Shown piece by piece: positions 29,091-37,385 of a stretch of DNA of 64,000 bases; within the stretch, counting starts at the first letter, position 1; each line of letters begins with the position of its first letter. Below the pieces are notes generated by a model that was not told the DNA's origin, made no database searches, and saw only the letters and a list, made by a program, of their open reading frames with translations. Source of the stretch: Psychrobacter piscatorii (GTDB lineage Bacteria; Pseudomonadota; Gammaproteobacteria; Pseudomonadales; Moraxellaceae); contig NZ_CAJHAR010000004.1 in NCBI RefSeq assembly GCF_904846415.1, forward strand, positions 104,998-168,997, in the 5' to 3' direction. The position numbers and the translations under genes are program-made.

Positions 29091-29124
29091 AGCCCCAAAG
29101 CTACTAATAGCTTTGGGGCTTTTT
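29091..29124. terminator. Intrinsic terminator after rne
   Basis: AGCCCCAAAGCTA pairs with TAGCTTTGGGGCT around a four-base loop, followed by five T. The opposite strand also ends in a T-run, so it may also serve the convergent DUF808 gene. Confidence 0.93.
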
Positions 29125-29195
29125 GTTTTAACAGGTCGAAGCTTAGTTATTGATTTAGAAAAAAGTTTGATATTAAGATGGAAACATAGGCCAGC

Positions 29196-30125
29196 TTAAT
29201 GAGTAGAAGAAGCCTTATCATCTTTGCCGCGAACTTTATCAATAATGGTAAGCAATGCTACAACTGCCGCACCGATAATAAAACCAATAACACCATTTAA
29301 TACGGTAGTTGTTACCCCTTCAAAAATACCAGTGAGATGCGCGATATCTTCTACGCCATGATGCAAAAAGCCAATACCATGCACCAAGATACCACCACCC
29401 ACTAAGAACATTGCCAACGTACCCGCAATAGACAAGAACTTCATGAGCTTCGGCGCAGCTGCAAACATCACCTTACCTACTTTTTGCTTAAACGTGCTTT
29501 CTTGCTCCATCAGATGTAAGCCCACATCATCAATTTTGACGATACCAGCGACCAAACCATAGATACCAATCGTAATACCAATTGCTAAAATAGATAGTAC
29601 TAAACTGCGTTCTAGCAAAGTAGCACTTGCCGTTGCGCCTAGTGCAATCACGATAATCTCAGCTGATAAGATGAAATCTGTACGTATCGCGCCTTTGATT
29701 TTTTCTTTTTCAAAAGCAACCAAATCTACTGTTTCATCTGCATTGGCTTTTCGGCGGGCATTTTGTTCTTCATCATGTGGCAATGCATGTGGCCAAAACC
29801 GATGTATAACTTTTTCTGCCCCTTCATAGACTAGGAACAGACCGCCACACATTAATAAAAACGTGACAAGCGGTGGATAAATTGCACTGATCAATAACGC
29901 TGCTGGTACCAAAATGAGCTTATTGATAAATGAGCCCTTGGCTACTGCCCAAACAACGGGAAGTTCGCGATTGGCTTTGACACCAGTAACTTGTTCAGCG
30001 TTCAAAGCCAAATCATCGCCTAACACACCAGCGGTTTTTTTAGCAGCGACTTTAGTCATGACGGAGACGTCATCCAATATCACACTGATATCATCAAGTA
30101 AGGTTAATAAACTGGCACCTGCCAT
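29196..30125 (-). CDS. DUF808 (YedI) family inner-membrane protein
   Basis: A 309-residue membrane protein whose start, MAGASLLTLLDDISVILDDV, and the VKANRELPVVWAVAKGS segment are the signature of DUF808/YedI proteins. Several long hydrophobic stretches indicate about six transmembrane helices, and the loop near residues 115-140 is charged. The family has no established function. AAGGAG precedes the ATG. It stands alone. Confidence 0.88.
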   Translation of the reverse strand: MAGASLLTLLDDISVILDDVSVMTKVAAKKTAGVLGDDLALNAEQVTGVKANRELPVVWAVAKGSFINKLILVPAALLISAIYPPLVTFLLMCGGLFLVYEGAEKVIHRFWPHALPHDEEQNARRKANADETVDLVAFEKEKIKGAIRTDFILSAEIIVIALGATASATLLERSLVLSILAIGITIGIYGLVAGIVKIDDVGLHLMEQESTFKQKVGKVMFAAAPKLMKFLSIAGTLAMFLVGGGILVHGIGFLHHGVEDIAHLTGIFEGVTTTVLNGVIGFIIGAAVVALLTIIDKVRGKDDKASSTH

Positions 30126-30530
30126 GTGTGCTCCTTAAAGCAAATTTGTTGAAGTAAATCGTGCTGAAATTATTAAAACAAAGTATTTTATTAAAACTCT
30201 TATAAAAACAATGCTATTAGCAGTAGACTACAAGGGCACGCCTATATATTACATAGTACAAATGTATCTTATTTTTTGAATTTGTGTTGTCAGCTATTCT
30301 TAAAAGTTGGGATTATTTGCATTTATTAGACGATGCATTTGAGCTGTCATTATCCATAAATATGGTAATATAGCGATTTTACCGCTTATCTTTATTATCA
30401 ATAATTTGTAAAAACTTCTGTAAAATTAAACCTTTAAAACACTACTCAGACACCTTACTATATATTGTAATCCACAACGCTTTGTATATAACGAACTCAT
30501 GTCTAGGCGCGATGCCTATAGGAAATCCAT
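30126..30530. other. Intergenic region between the DUF808 gene and dsbC
   Basis: About 405 AT-rich bases between divergent genes. AGGA precedes the dsbC start. No repeat, RNA gene or convincing sigma-70 promoter is recognised. Confidence 0.4.
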
Positions 30531-31385
30531 ATGCCGTCATCCATTAGCAAAAATACCACGACGAATAATTTTTTCTCTCATACTACCCTATCTCGTTTTG
30601 TGATGAGTGCCTTGCTAGTAGGTATTGCTGCTGGCTGCTCAAACAATGCGGCGGATGCAACCAGTAATACCAGTGTTGTCAACGCGGCGCAGACCAAGGA
30701 TGCGCCAGCCAAAGTGTCAGCTGATAGTGACTCTGCAGTGGTTAGTGCATTACAAGCAAACCTAAAGGCCTCTGGTATCGACGAAACCATCGTCTCAGCG
30801 GTACCAACAGATATGGATGATATTTATTGGGTGACTGCTGAAGGGCTCCCCTCTTTCTTTACCGATAAGTCGGGTAAGCATATTATCCAAGGACAGATCG
30901 TTGCCGTTGGCGGGGCTGCGCCAGTGGATATCAGTGCTGCTTTGGCGGCCAGTACCGCGCAAGAAGCGTTAAAAGCAGTCGATAAAAAAGAGATGATTAT
31001 TTATCCAGCAAAAGGTGAGACCAAAGCGGTCGTCTATGCCTTTACTGATGCCGACTGTGGCTACTGCCGTAAACTACATGAAGAGATGGATGACATCAAT
31101 GCGCGCGGTATCGAAGTGCGTTACTTGGCATGGCCACGCAGTCAAGAGTCTGTGCCAAAAATGGAAGCGATTTGGTGTAGTCAGGATCGTAACGCAGCGA
31201 TGAATCAAGCAAAAATGGGTGCCAACGTGCAAGCGCCTAGCTGTGCTACCCCTGTGCAAGCGCATATGGCTCTAGGATCAAGACTGGGTGTACGTGGTAC
31301 TCCTGCTATCTTTACTGAAGCAGGCGAGCAAGTAGGTGGCTACTTACCTGCAGCACAGTTGGCGCAAGCTGTCGGTGCAAACTAA
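30531..31385 (+). CDS. dsbC: DsbC-type thiol:disulfide isomerase, possibly lipid-anchored
   Basis: A 284-residue periplasmic protein-disulfide isomerase of the DsbC/DsbG type. The N-terminal half resembles the DsbC dimerisation domain (GLPSFFTDKSGKHIIQGQIV). The thioredoxin domain carries the active site CGYCRKLHEEM and the cis-Pro loop RGTPAIF. The signal sequence is long and ends at GIAAGCSNNAAD, which could be a lipobox (Cys near residue 36), so the protein may be membrane-tethered rather than soluble. It lies upstream of hom on the same strand, as in Pseudomonas. Confidence 0.9.
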   Translation: MPSSISKNTTTNNFFSHTTLSRFVMSALLVGIAAGCSNNAADATSNTSVVNAAQTKDAPAKVSADSDSAVVSALQANLKASGIDETIVSAVPTDMDDIYWVTAEGLPSFFTDKSGKHIIQGQIVAVGGAAPVDISAALAASTAQEALKAVDKKEMIIYPAKGETKAVVYAFTDADCGYCRKLHEEMDDINARGIEVRYLAWPRSQESVPKMEAIWCSQDRNAAMNQAKMGANVQAPSCATPVQAHMALGSRLGVRGTPAIFTEAGEQVGGYLPAAQLAQAVGAN

Positions 31386-31770
31386 TGCTTAATCCCAAAA
31401 TGTGATATTTTTGATATATTCTAATATCTATTATTTATATGAATGGATGTAAATGTAAGACAGTACCGCTTGAGCAATACCTTAGTATGCAAGTAAAGAT
31501 GAGCACAATAGTTATTCTATAATCTATACCCTATATAACCTTATCGACATTGTGTAGACGTCACAACTGCTTGTCGGTATGATACGATAAAGCGCGATGC
31601 AAAATTAGCAATACCCTTTTATCTGAGCATTTTTTATTCAACTATAATGAAGTATGTATGCAAAGTAGCACTAGAAAATGCCTATAGACTGCCGGTGTCA
31701 TGCCGCAGACTCATTTGATATTGCCCCAGCGTTATGCCCGCTTCATTATATTTAACCTCTTGAGGATACT
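31386..31770. other. Intergenic region between dsbC and hom
   Basis: About 385 bases on the path of two same-strand genes. No strong terminator is visible. A hom promoter may lie here, but no convincing element is identified. Confidence 0.35.
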
Positions 31771-33129
31771 GTGAGCAATTCCATCAAACTAGCGATACTT
31801 GGTTTAGGCACCGTCGGAACAGGTGTGATCAACCTAATCAATGACAATTTAGATGAGCTAAAACGCCGTAGTGGACGCGATATTATCATTACCGAAGTGG
31901 GTACGCGCCGTCAGCGTGATGATATTGATACCAGCATCATGCAAAACAGTGACTTGATGGCAATTGCGGCAAGCGACAATGTCGATATCGTTATCGAAGT
32001 GATTGGTGGTACGACCTTGGCTAAAGACGTCATCATGCAGGCTATCAAAAACGGTAAGCATGTCGTAACTGCAAATAAAGCGCTATTGGCTGAACACGGC
32101 AATGAGATTTTTGCGTTCGCTGAAGAGAATAATGTCCATGTTGCTTATGAAGCAGCGGTGGCAGGCGGCATCCCAATTATCAAAGTGATGCGTGAAGCGC
32201 TTGCTGCCAATAAAATTGATTGGCTCGCAGGTATCATCAACGGTACTGGCAACTTTATCATGACGGAAATGCGCGATAAAGGTCGCCCATTTGCCGACGT
32301 ACTAGAGGAGGCGCAAGAGCTGGGTTATGCAGAAGCAGATCCAACTTTTGATGTGGAAGGCATTGATGCGGCGCACAAACTAGCCTTGCTTGCCTCTATT
32401 GCATTTGGTATCCCGCTACAGTTTGACAAAGTCTACTGTGAAGGCATCACTGGTATCACACTACAAGATGTCAATTATGCCGAAGAGCTTGGCTACCGTA
32501 TCAAACATTTAGGATTTGCGGTACGCCGTGATGGTCAAGGCAACAGTGAGGACGCTGGCGTTGAATTACGTGTACATCCAACGCTCATTCCACAAGACGC
32601 GTTGCTTGCCAATGTCAACGGCGTAAAAAACGCGGTATTGGTCAACTCACATCCACTTGGGCAAACGCTCTACTGCGGTGATGGCGCTGGTGCTGGTGCT
32701 ACTGCTTCGGCAGTGATGGCCGACGTTATGGATCTCGTCCGTGTATTAGGTAGCAAAAGTGGCGACGAGCAAAACAGCAGCGAGCAGAATAATCATGGGC
32801 ATCATGTGCCGCACTTAGCATTTATCCCTGAGCAACTCTCAGACACGCCGATATTACGTGCTGAGCAGATGATTACTGGTTACTACTTACGTGTACACGC
32901 TTATGATAGCCCAGGTGTCTTAGCGGACATCACTCGCATCCTAAGCGATGCAGGTATCAATATTGATGCCATTCTACAGAAACCTGCACATAAAGTTGGT
33001 CAAGTACCTGTCATTATCTTAACCCTACCTGTGGTTGAGAGTCAGATGAACCTCGCTATCGAAAAAATTGAAAAATTAGACACCATTACTGATAAAGTAG
33101 TACGCATTCGCTTAGATGAGCTGGCTTAA
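31771..33129 (+). CDS. hom: Homoserine dehydrogenase
   Basis: Homoserine dehydrogenase reduces aspartate semialdehyde to homoserine for threonine and methionine synthesis. The 452-residue monofunctional enzyme shows GLGTVGTG in the NAD(P)-binding fold, HVVTANKALLAEHG, and the catalytic core AGIINGTGNFIMTEM with EAQELGYAEADPTFDVEG. A C-terminal ACT domain (YLRVHAYDSPGVLADITRI) suggests feedback control by threonine. It uses a GTG start, with GAGG six bases upstream. An insertion of about 20 polar residues (SKSGDEQNSSEQNNHGHH) lies before the ACT domain. thrC does not follow. Confidence 0.96.
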   Translation: MSNSIKLAILGLGTVGTGVINLINDNLDELKRRSGRDIIITEVGTRRQRDDIDTSIMQNSDLMAIAASDNVDIVIEVIGGTTLAKDVIMQAIKNGKHVVTANKALLAEHGNEIFAFAEENNVHVAYEAAVAGGIPIIKVMREALAANKIDWLAGIINGTGNFIMTEMRDKGRPFADVLEEAQELGYAEADPTFDVEGIDAAHKLALLASIAFGIPLQFDKVYCEGITGITLQDVNYAEELGYRIKHLGFAVRRDGQGNSEDAGVELRVHPTLIPQDALLANVNGVKNAVLVNSHPLGQTLYCGDGAGAGATASAVMADVMDLVRVLGSKSGDEQNSSEQNNHGHHVPHLAFIPEQLSDTPILRAEQMITGYYLRVHAYDSPGVLADITRILSDAGINIDAILQKPAHKVGQVPVIILTLPVVESQMNLAIEKIEKLDTITDKVVRIRLDELA

Positions 33130-33160
33130 TACATAATTTTAGCAAGCCACGCTTATCACC

Positions 33161-33201
33161 CCCTTTATCGGTGAGCTAGGCAAATGCTAACCGATAAAGG
33201 G
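33161..33201. repeat. Hairpin between hom and the thiolase gene
   Basis: CCCTTTATCGGT (33161-33172) and ACCGATAAAGGG (33190-33201) are perfect 12-base inverted arms with a 17-base loop. No T-run follows, so it may be a weak terminator, an mRNA-stability element or a binding site. Confidence 0.6.
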
Positions 33202-33272
33202 TAATAGCGAACCAGTCCCTGCCTCTCTATGAGGCACTTTCATTTAAAATACGTAAATAAGGAATAATAACG

Positions 33273-34454
33273 ATGTCAAATGATGCAATTGTAATCTTAA
33301 ACGGCGCACGTACACCAATGGGCGGCTTCCAAGGCGTACTCAAAGACATGAGTGCTAGCGATTTGGGCGCTGCTGCAATCAAAGCCGCTGTCGAACGCTC
33401 AGGCGTTAGTGTCGATAATATTGATGAAGTAATCATGGGTTGTATCTTGACTGCAGGTTTGGGTCAAGGCCCTGCCCGTCAAGCCATGCGTAAAGCTGGA
33501 TTGTCTGACGCGACTGGCGCTGTCACCATCAACAAGCTATGCGGCTCAGGTCTAAAAGCCGTCATGCAAGCACACGATGGCATCAAAGCTGGTAGCTTCA
33601 ATGTTGCTGTGGCTGGTGGCATGGAGTCAATGACCAACGCACCGTATCTCATGCCAGGGTCGCGTGGTGGCTACCGTATGGGTCACAAAGAAGTCAAAGA
33701 TCATATGTTCTTAGACGGTTTAGAAGATGCTGAGACTGGTAAGCTCATGGGCATGTTCGCTCAAGAAATGGCGGATGAAAAAGGCTATACACGTGAGAAG
33801 ATGGATGAATTTGCCATCGAATCACTCAATCGTGCGCTAACCGCTATCAAAGATAATCACTTCAAAGATGAAATTGAGCCTGTAACGTTTGAAACTCGTA
33901 AAGGTGAGCAAACGGTCGATACTGATGAGCAACCAGGCCTAGCGAATGCTGATCGTATCCCAAGCTTACGCCCAGCATTTGCAAAAGACGGTACCATCAC
34001 TGCAGCCAATGCCAGCTCAATCTCAGACGGTGCTGCTGCTGTCGTCGTCATGAAAGAATCACAAGCGAAAGCTGAAGGTCTGGATTATCAAGCCCGTATC
34101 GTTGCGACTGCATCAAATTCGCGTCACCCAAGCGAATTTACGATTGCACCGATTGGCGCAATTGAAAAAGTACTAGCAAGTGCTGGCTGGTCAGTAGATG
34201 AAGTTGATCTATGGGAAATCAACGAAGCCTTCGCGATGGTCACTATGGCTGCTATGGATGAGCTAAAAATCGACCATGCCAAAGTTAACGTTGAAGGCGG
34301 CGCTTGTGCCCTTGGCCATCCAGTAGGCTGTTCAGGTGCGCGTATTCTCGTTACCCTTATCAACTCTCTTAAACGTATCGGTGGCAAAAAAGGGATTGCA
34401 ACCCTATGTATCGGTGGCGGCGAAGCTGTAGCCGTTGCGATTGAGCTACCTTAA
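33273..34454 (+). CDS. Acetyl-CoA C-acetyltransferase (thiolase)
   Basis: A 393-residue biosynthetic-type thiolase that condenses two acetyl-CoA or cleaves acetoacetyl-CoA. Catalytic Cys90 is in NKLCGSGLKAVM, the GGMESMTNAPYL loop is present, and the C terminus holds NEAFA plus GGACALGHPVGCSGARI, with the catalytic His and second Cys. This matches the AtoB/PhaA type; no phaB or phaC neighbours are present, so involvement in polyhydroxyalkanoate synthesis is not supported by context. A terminator follows. Confidence 0.95.
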   Translation: MSNDAIVILNGARTPMGGFQGVLKDMSASDLGAAAIKAAVERSGVSVDNIDEVIMGCILTAGLGQGPARQAMRKAGLSDATGAVTINKLCGSGLKAVMQAHDGIKAGSFNVAVAGGMESMTNAPYLMPGSRGGYRMGHKEVKDHMFLDGLEDAETGKLMGMFAQEMADEKGYTREKMDEFAIESLNRALTAIKDNHFKDEIEPVTFETRKGEQTVDTDEQPGLANADRIPSLRPAFAKDGTITAANASSISDGAAAVVVMKESQAKAEGLDYQARIVATASNSRHPSEFTIAPIGAIEKVLASAGWSVDEVDLWEINEAFAMVTMAAMDELKIDHAKVNVEGGACALGHPVGCSGARILVTLINSLKRIGGKKGIATLCIGGGEAVAVAIELP

Positions 34455-34531
34455 GTAAAAACTGCACTTGTACATGACCTTTAGAATGTAACTGACTATT
34501 TAGTATATCACTTACTTGATATATGTTACCC

Positions 34532-34567
34532 AAAAACCGCATTGCCCTAGGTGATGCGGTTTTTTTG
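34532..34567 (+). terminator. Intrinsic terminator after the thiolase gene
   Basis: AAAAACCGCAT pairs with ATGCGGTTTTT and continues into a run of T. Confidence 0.9.
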
Positions 34568-34861
34568 TTTCTGCTTAATCAAAATACACATTAAACATTA
34601 CTCTATGTTAAGGCGCGTTAACTTGTACCCCCTTCTCTGTTATCGCACTTACAGCCTATTACACGCAATTACGGCAAGTGCACACTTTGCTACCTTGCTC
34701 ATATATCTCATCCAAAATCATGGTGTTAGGATGGCTACAAGTTGATGAGAGAGCTAATCCAATAGTTTAATCCTAACTTTGTAATACAAATGGTATTGCG
34801 TTAAAACTTAAAAATAAATATTAATTTTAAAACTATAAACTCATATAAAAGGAAGACAATA
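34568..34861 (+). other. Leader region of the PRC-barrel/DUF2382 gene
   Basis: About 294 bases with no recognisable gene. A 64-codon frame here begins inside the thiolase terminator. GGAAG lies nine bases before the downstream ATG. A promoter is expected but not resolved. Confidence 0.35.
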
Positions 34862-35710
34862 ATGAGCCAGCTAATCCGTTTAAAAGATATCCAAGCCACT
34901 CACCGCGACCTAATCGGTGATGACTATTATGATCCAACAGAAAAAACTGCTTACGGTGTGAACGAGGAAAAGATCGGTAAAATCGAAGGTGCGCTAGTAG
35001 AAGACACCACTGGCCGCATTCGCTATTTGATCGTTGATGCAGGTGGCTGGTTTAGCTCAAAAGAAGTACTAGTACCAGCAGGTTTAGCACGTATTGTAGG
35101 TGACGATGTATTCTTTGATAGCTTGACTAAATCACAAGTAGAGGCGATGGAAGCATATGACCATGATTACCAGTACAGCTATAAAGAGCAATATGAAAAA
35201 GACCGTCAGGCTTTTACTGCTGATACCCTCCCAGCTGAAGAGCGCGTAGATATTGCAGATCATTCTTATGATGCACCAAATACACTAGAGCTATTAGAAG
35301 AGCGTTTGACTGTTAATAAAGACCGTATCGTTGCAGGCCTTGTAAAAGTCGGTAAGCACGTTGTCACTGAAGAGCGCAATGTCGATGTCGAGCTAGAAGA
35401 AGAACATGCTGATATCCAGCGTACCAGCGTTGATCGTCCAACAGATCGTCGCATTGGTGATATGGATGTCAACGATACCGTTGAAGTTGAACTAGAAGCA
35501 GAACGTGCTCGTGTCGGTAAAGATACTTATGTCTCTGAAGAAGTGAATGTTGGCAAAACAACAGAACGTCATACTGAAACTATCGTTGAGACTATTCAGC
35601 GCGAAGAGCTAGACGTTGACAACGACGGTAATGTAGTCGACCGTGAAGGCAACTTAGTAAACCGTGATGATATTACTGCAGAAGATGTACGCCGTGCTCG
35701 TGGTATGTAA
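34862..35710 (+). CDS. PRC-barrel plus DUF2382 (YsnF/AvaK) protein
   Basis: A 282-residue two-domain protein. Residues 1-95 are a PRC-barrel (IGKIEGALVEDTTGRIRYLI through VLVPAGLARIVGDDVFFDSL). After a Tyr- and Gln-rich linker, residues from about 140 form a DUF2382 region with two related strands sets, LELLEERLTVNKDRIVAGLV and VEVELEAERARVGKDTYVSE. The family is often linked to desiccation, heat or general stress (YsnF), but no biochemical role is known. It has no signal peptide. It is followed by a terminator and then by a second DUF2382 gene. Confidence 0.85.
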   Translation: MSQLIRLKDIQATHRDLIGDDYYDPTEKTAYGVNEEKIGKIEGALVEDTTGRIRYLIVDAGGWFSSKEVLVPAGLARIVGDDVFFDSLTKSQVEAMEAYDHDYQYSYKEQYEKDRQAFTADTLPAEERVDIADHSYDAPNTLELLEERLTVNKDRIVAGLVKVGKHVVTEERNVDVELEEEHADIQRTSVDRPTDRRIGDMDVNDTVEVELEAERARVGKDTYVSEEVNVGKTTERHTETIVETIQREELDVDNDGNVVDREGNLVNRDDITAEDVRRARGM

Positions 35711-35802
35711 TACACCGATACTTTGTGTCTTTTAATGATATTGTGATGTCGTCATGAGATGCGATAGTAATAGGCAGCTAAGCATTTTGGTTTAGCAGAT
35801 TA

Positions 35803-35831
35803 AGACCAGAGCATGTCTCTGGTCTTTTTTG
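35803..35831 (+). terminator. Intrinsic terminator between the two DUF2382 genes
   Basis: AGACCAGAG pairs with CTCTGGTCT around a five-base loop and is followed by T residues, so the paralogues are probably separate transcripts. Confidence 0.9.
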
Positions 35832-35952
35832 TATCGATAATATGGTGACATGATTTATTATAGTAATGATTAATGATAGTAATAAATTCAATATTACTTG
35901 TTAACATTCCATCTTGCCCAATCCATTATTTTGTAATTATAAGGAAATAACA

Positions 35953-36519
35953 ATGACTACTGACCATACAGAAAATTTATACCAAGACGATTTGGAAAAC
36001 CAAAAAAGTACACTAACTGATGAAAACTCCAATGTCGTCAATGTTGGACATTTGGAACTATTAGAAGAGCGTCCTGTCATCAATAAAGAGCGCCTAGACG
36101 TTGGTAAAGTGACTGTCACCAAGCATGCCCGCACCAAAACTATCGACGTCCCTATCGAATTAGTAGAAGAGTACATCACGATTCGTACTGAATACCATGA
36201 TGCAGAGAGTCAAGATTTGCTGTCTGGCCATTACGACGAAAAAGACATATTACGTCATGTTGAGCCCTCACTTGATAGTAAAGCTGTGGTGACCGTCAAT
36301 GGTAAACAAATAGAGATTGGTGATGATCCGATTGAAATCGTCTTATCACGCCAAGTGGCGACTATTACCAAAGATACCTATGCCATCCAAGAAATTGAGG
36401 TCAATAAGAGCACACATATCCATACCGATAGTATCTCAGTAGAGCTTAAGCATGAAGAGTTAGATGTGACTGAAGAAGGGTATTTGGCGCATGAGACTAA
36501 TACTACTCAACCAAAATAG
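35953..36519 (+). CDS. DUF2382 (YsnF/AvaK) family protein
   Basis: A protein of about 188 residues made mainly of the DUF2382 domain: LELLEERPVINKERLDVGKV near the N terminus, then IEIVLSRQVATITKDTYAIQ and a final HEELDVTEEG. It is a paralogue of the C-terminal part of the preceding protein and lacks the PRC-barrel. The frame is open from 35914, but AAGGA at 35941-35945 is correctly spaced for the ATG at 35953. Probably cytoplasmic. Function unknown; a stress role is inferred from family members. Confidence 0.82.
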   Translation: MTTDHTENLYQDDLENQKSTLTDENSNVVNVGHLELLEERPVINKERLDVGKVTVTKHARTKTIDVPIELVEEYITIRTEYHDAESQDLLSGHYDEKDILRHVEPSLDSKAVVTVNGKQIEIGDDPIEIVLSRQVATITKDTYAIQEIEVNKSTHIHTDSISVELKHEELDVTEEGYLAHETNTTQPK

Positions 36520-36563
36520 ATGAAATACTGGTTTTTTAATCACCAGCATAGATAAGTCACTGA

Positions 36564-36600
36564 CAAAAAAAGCAACGCTAAACCAGCGTTGCTTTTTTAT
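36564..36600. terminator. Bidirectional terminator
   Basis: AAAAAAAGCAACGCT, loop AAACC, AGCGTTGCTTTTTT between convergent genes. Confidence 0.93.
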
Positions 36601-36622
36601 GTGGTAAATAGCAGTCAAACTT

Positions 36623-37153
36623 TTATACTTTATTACATTCAAAAGTATTCACGGTTGACTCATCCGCACCAGCCGTACGCATGACGCCAGTTTCGCGTTC
36701 TTCATGCGCCACACGCCACTGAGTAAAACCTTCACTACCATCCATTGCGGTTGCGACTTCAAACACTTCTGGGTTACTGCCTTCATTGGTCTGATTCAAT
36801 GTCACTGTACCCATATCAGTCGCGACAACGACTTGGTTAGCGTCTTCTTTATAAGTTGCTTCAACTTTTAGCTCAGGTGAGCACAGATACGATACCTGCG
36901 TCACGCCGCTGTTTACTGACGCGACCGTATCATCTTCTACTTCATTAAGTGAGGCATCTTCAGTATTTACAACGACATCACTTGGCTCAGCAGGCTCAGC
37001 TGACATTGGTACAGATTCTTCAGCAGTGACACCATCTTCCATACTTGACTCTGGCTCTGATTGTTGCTGACAGGCACTGATCGTTAATGCACCAGCGAGC
37101 AACCCCGTCAATGCGACTGAGGTACGTAATTTTTTTAATAATTCTAAACTCAT
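36623..37153 (-). CDS. Lipoprotein with MliC-like (lysozyme-inhibitor-like) C-terminal region
   Basis: A lipoprotein of about 176 residues. The signal MSLELLKKLRTSVALTGLL leads to a lipobox ending SAC. An acidic, proline- and serine-rich linker of about 60 residues follows. The C-terminal part (VSYLCSPELKVEATYKEDAN to NTFECNKV) has two cysteines and a strand pattern like the MliC/PliC inhibitors of C-type lysozyme, which protect against host lysozyme. This assignment is by pattern only. The frame opens at 37183, but GGAG spaced seven bases before the ATG at 37153 selects that start. Confidence 0.65.
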   Translation of the reverse strand: MSLELLKKLRTSVALTGLLAGALTISACQQQSEPESSMEDGVTAEESVPMSAEPAEPSDVVVNTEDASLNEVEDDTVASVNSGVTQVSYLCSPELKVEATYKEDANQVVVATDMGTVTLNQTNEGSNPEVFEVATAMDGSEGFTQWRVAHEERETGVMRTAGADESTVNTFECNKV

Positions 37154-37293
37154 AACGCTCTCCCAAATAGATATGCTAAACACTATAGCGTGTCCATAAA
37201 TTCACGCCTATGCTGAATTTGTAAGCAATCAATACAAAGTGTTCATCTGCTATAGAACGGTAAATTATAGAACAAGCAGCATTTATAAGATAT

Positions 37294-37329
37294 AAAAAAG
37301 CCCCTATCTGGTTGAGATAAGGGCTTATT
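37294..37329 (-). terminator. Intrinsic terminator after secA
   Basis: On the minus strand AAGCCCTTATCT pairs with AGATAGGGGCTT, with one unpaired C, followed by six T. Confidence 0.85.
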
Positions 37330-37385
37330 ATTTGGCAGTCTATAGACTCTAACCATAGTTGTTAATGATTAAAAGACAAGAGTGA

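Noticed and set aside
34551..34745. 64-codon frame after the thiolase gene
   Set aside because: It begins inside the intrinsic terminator and has no family features.
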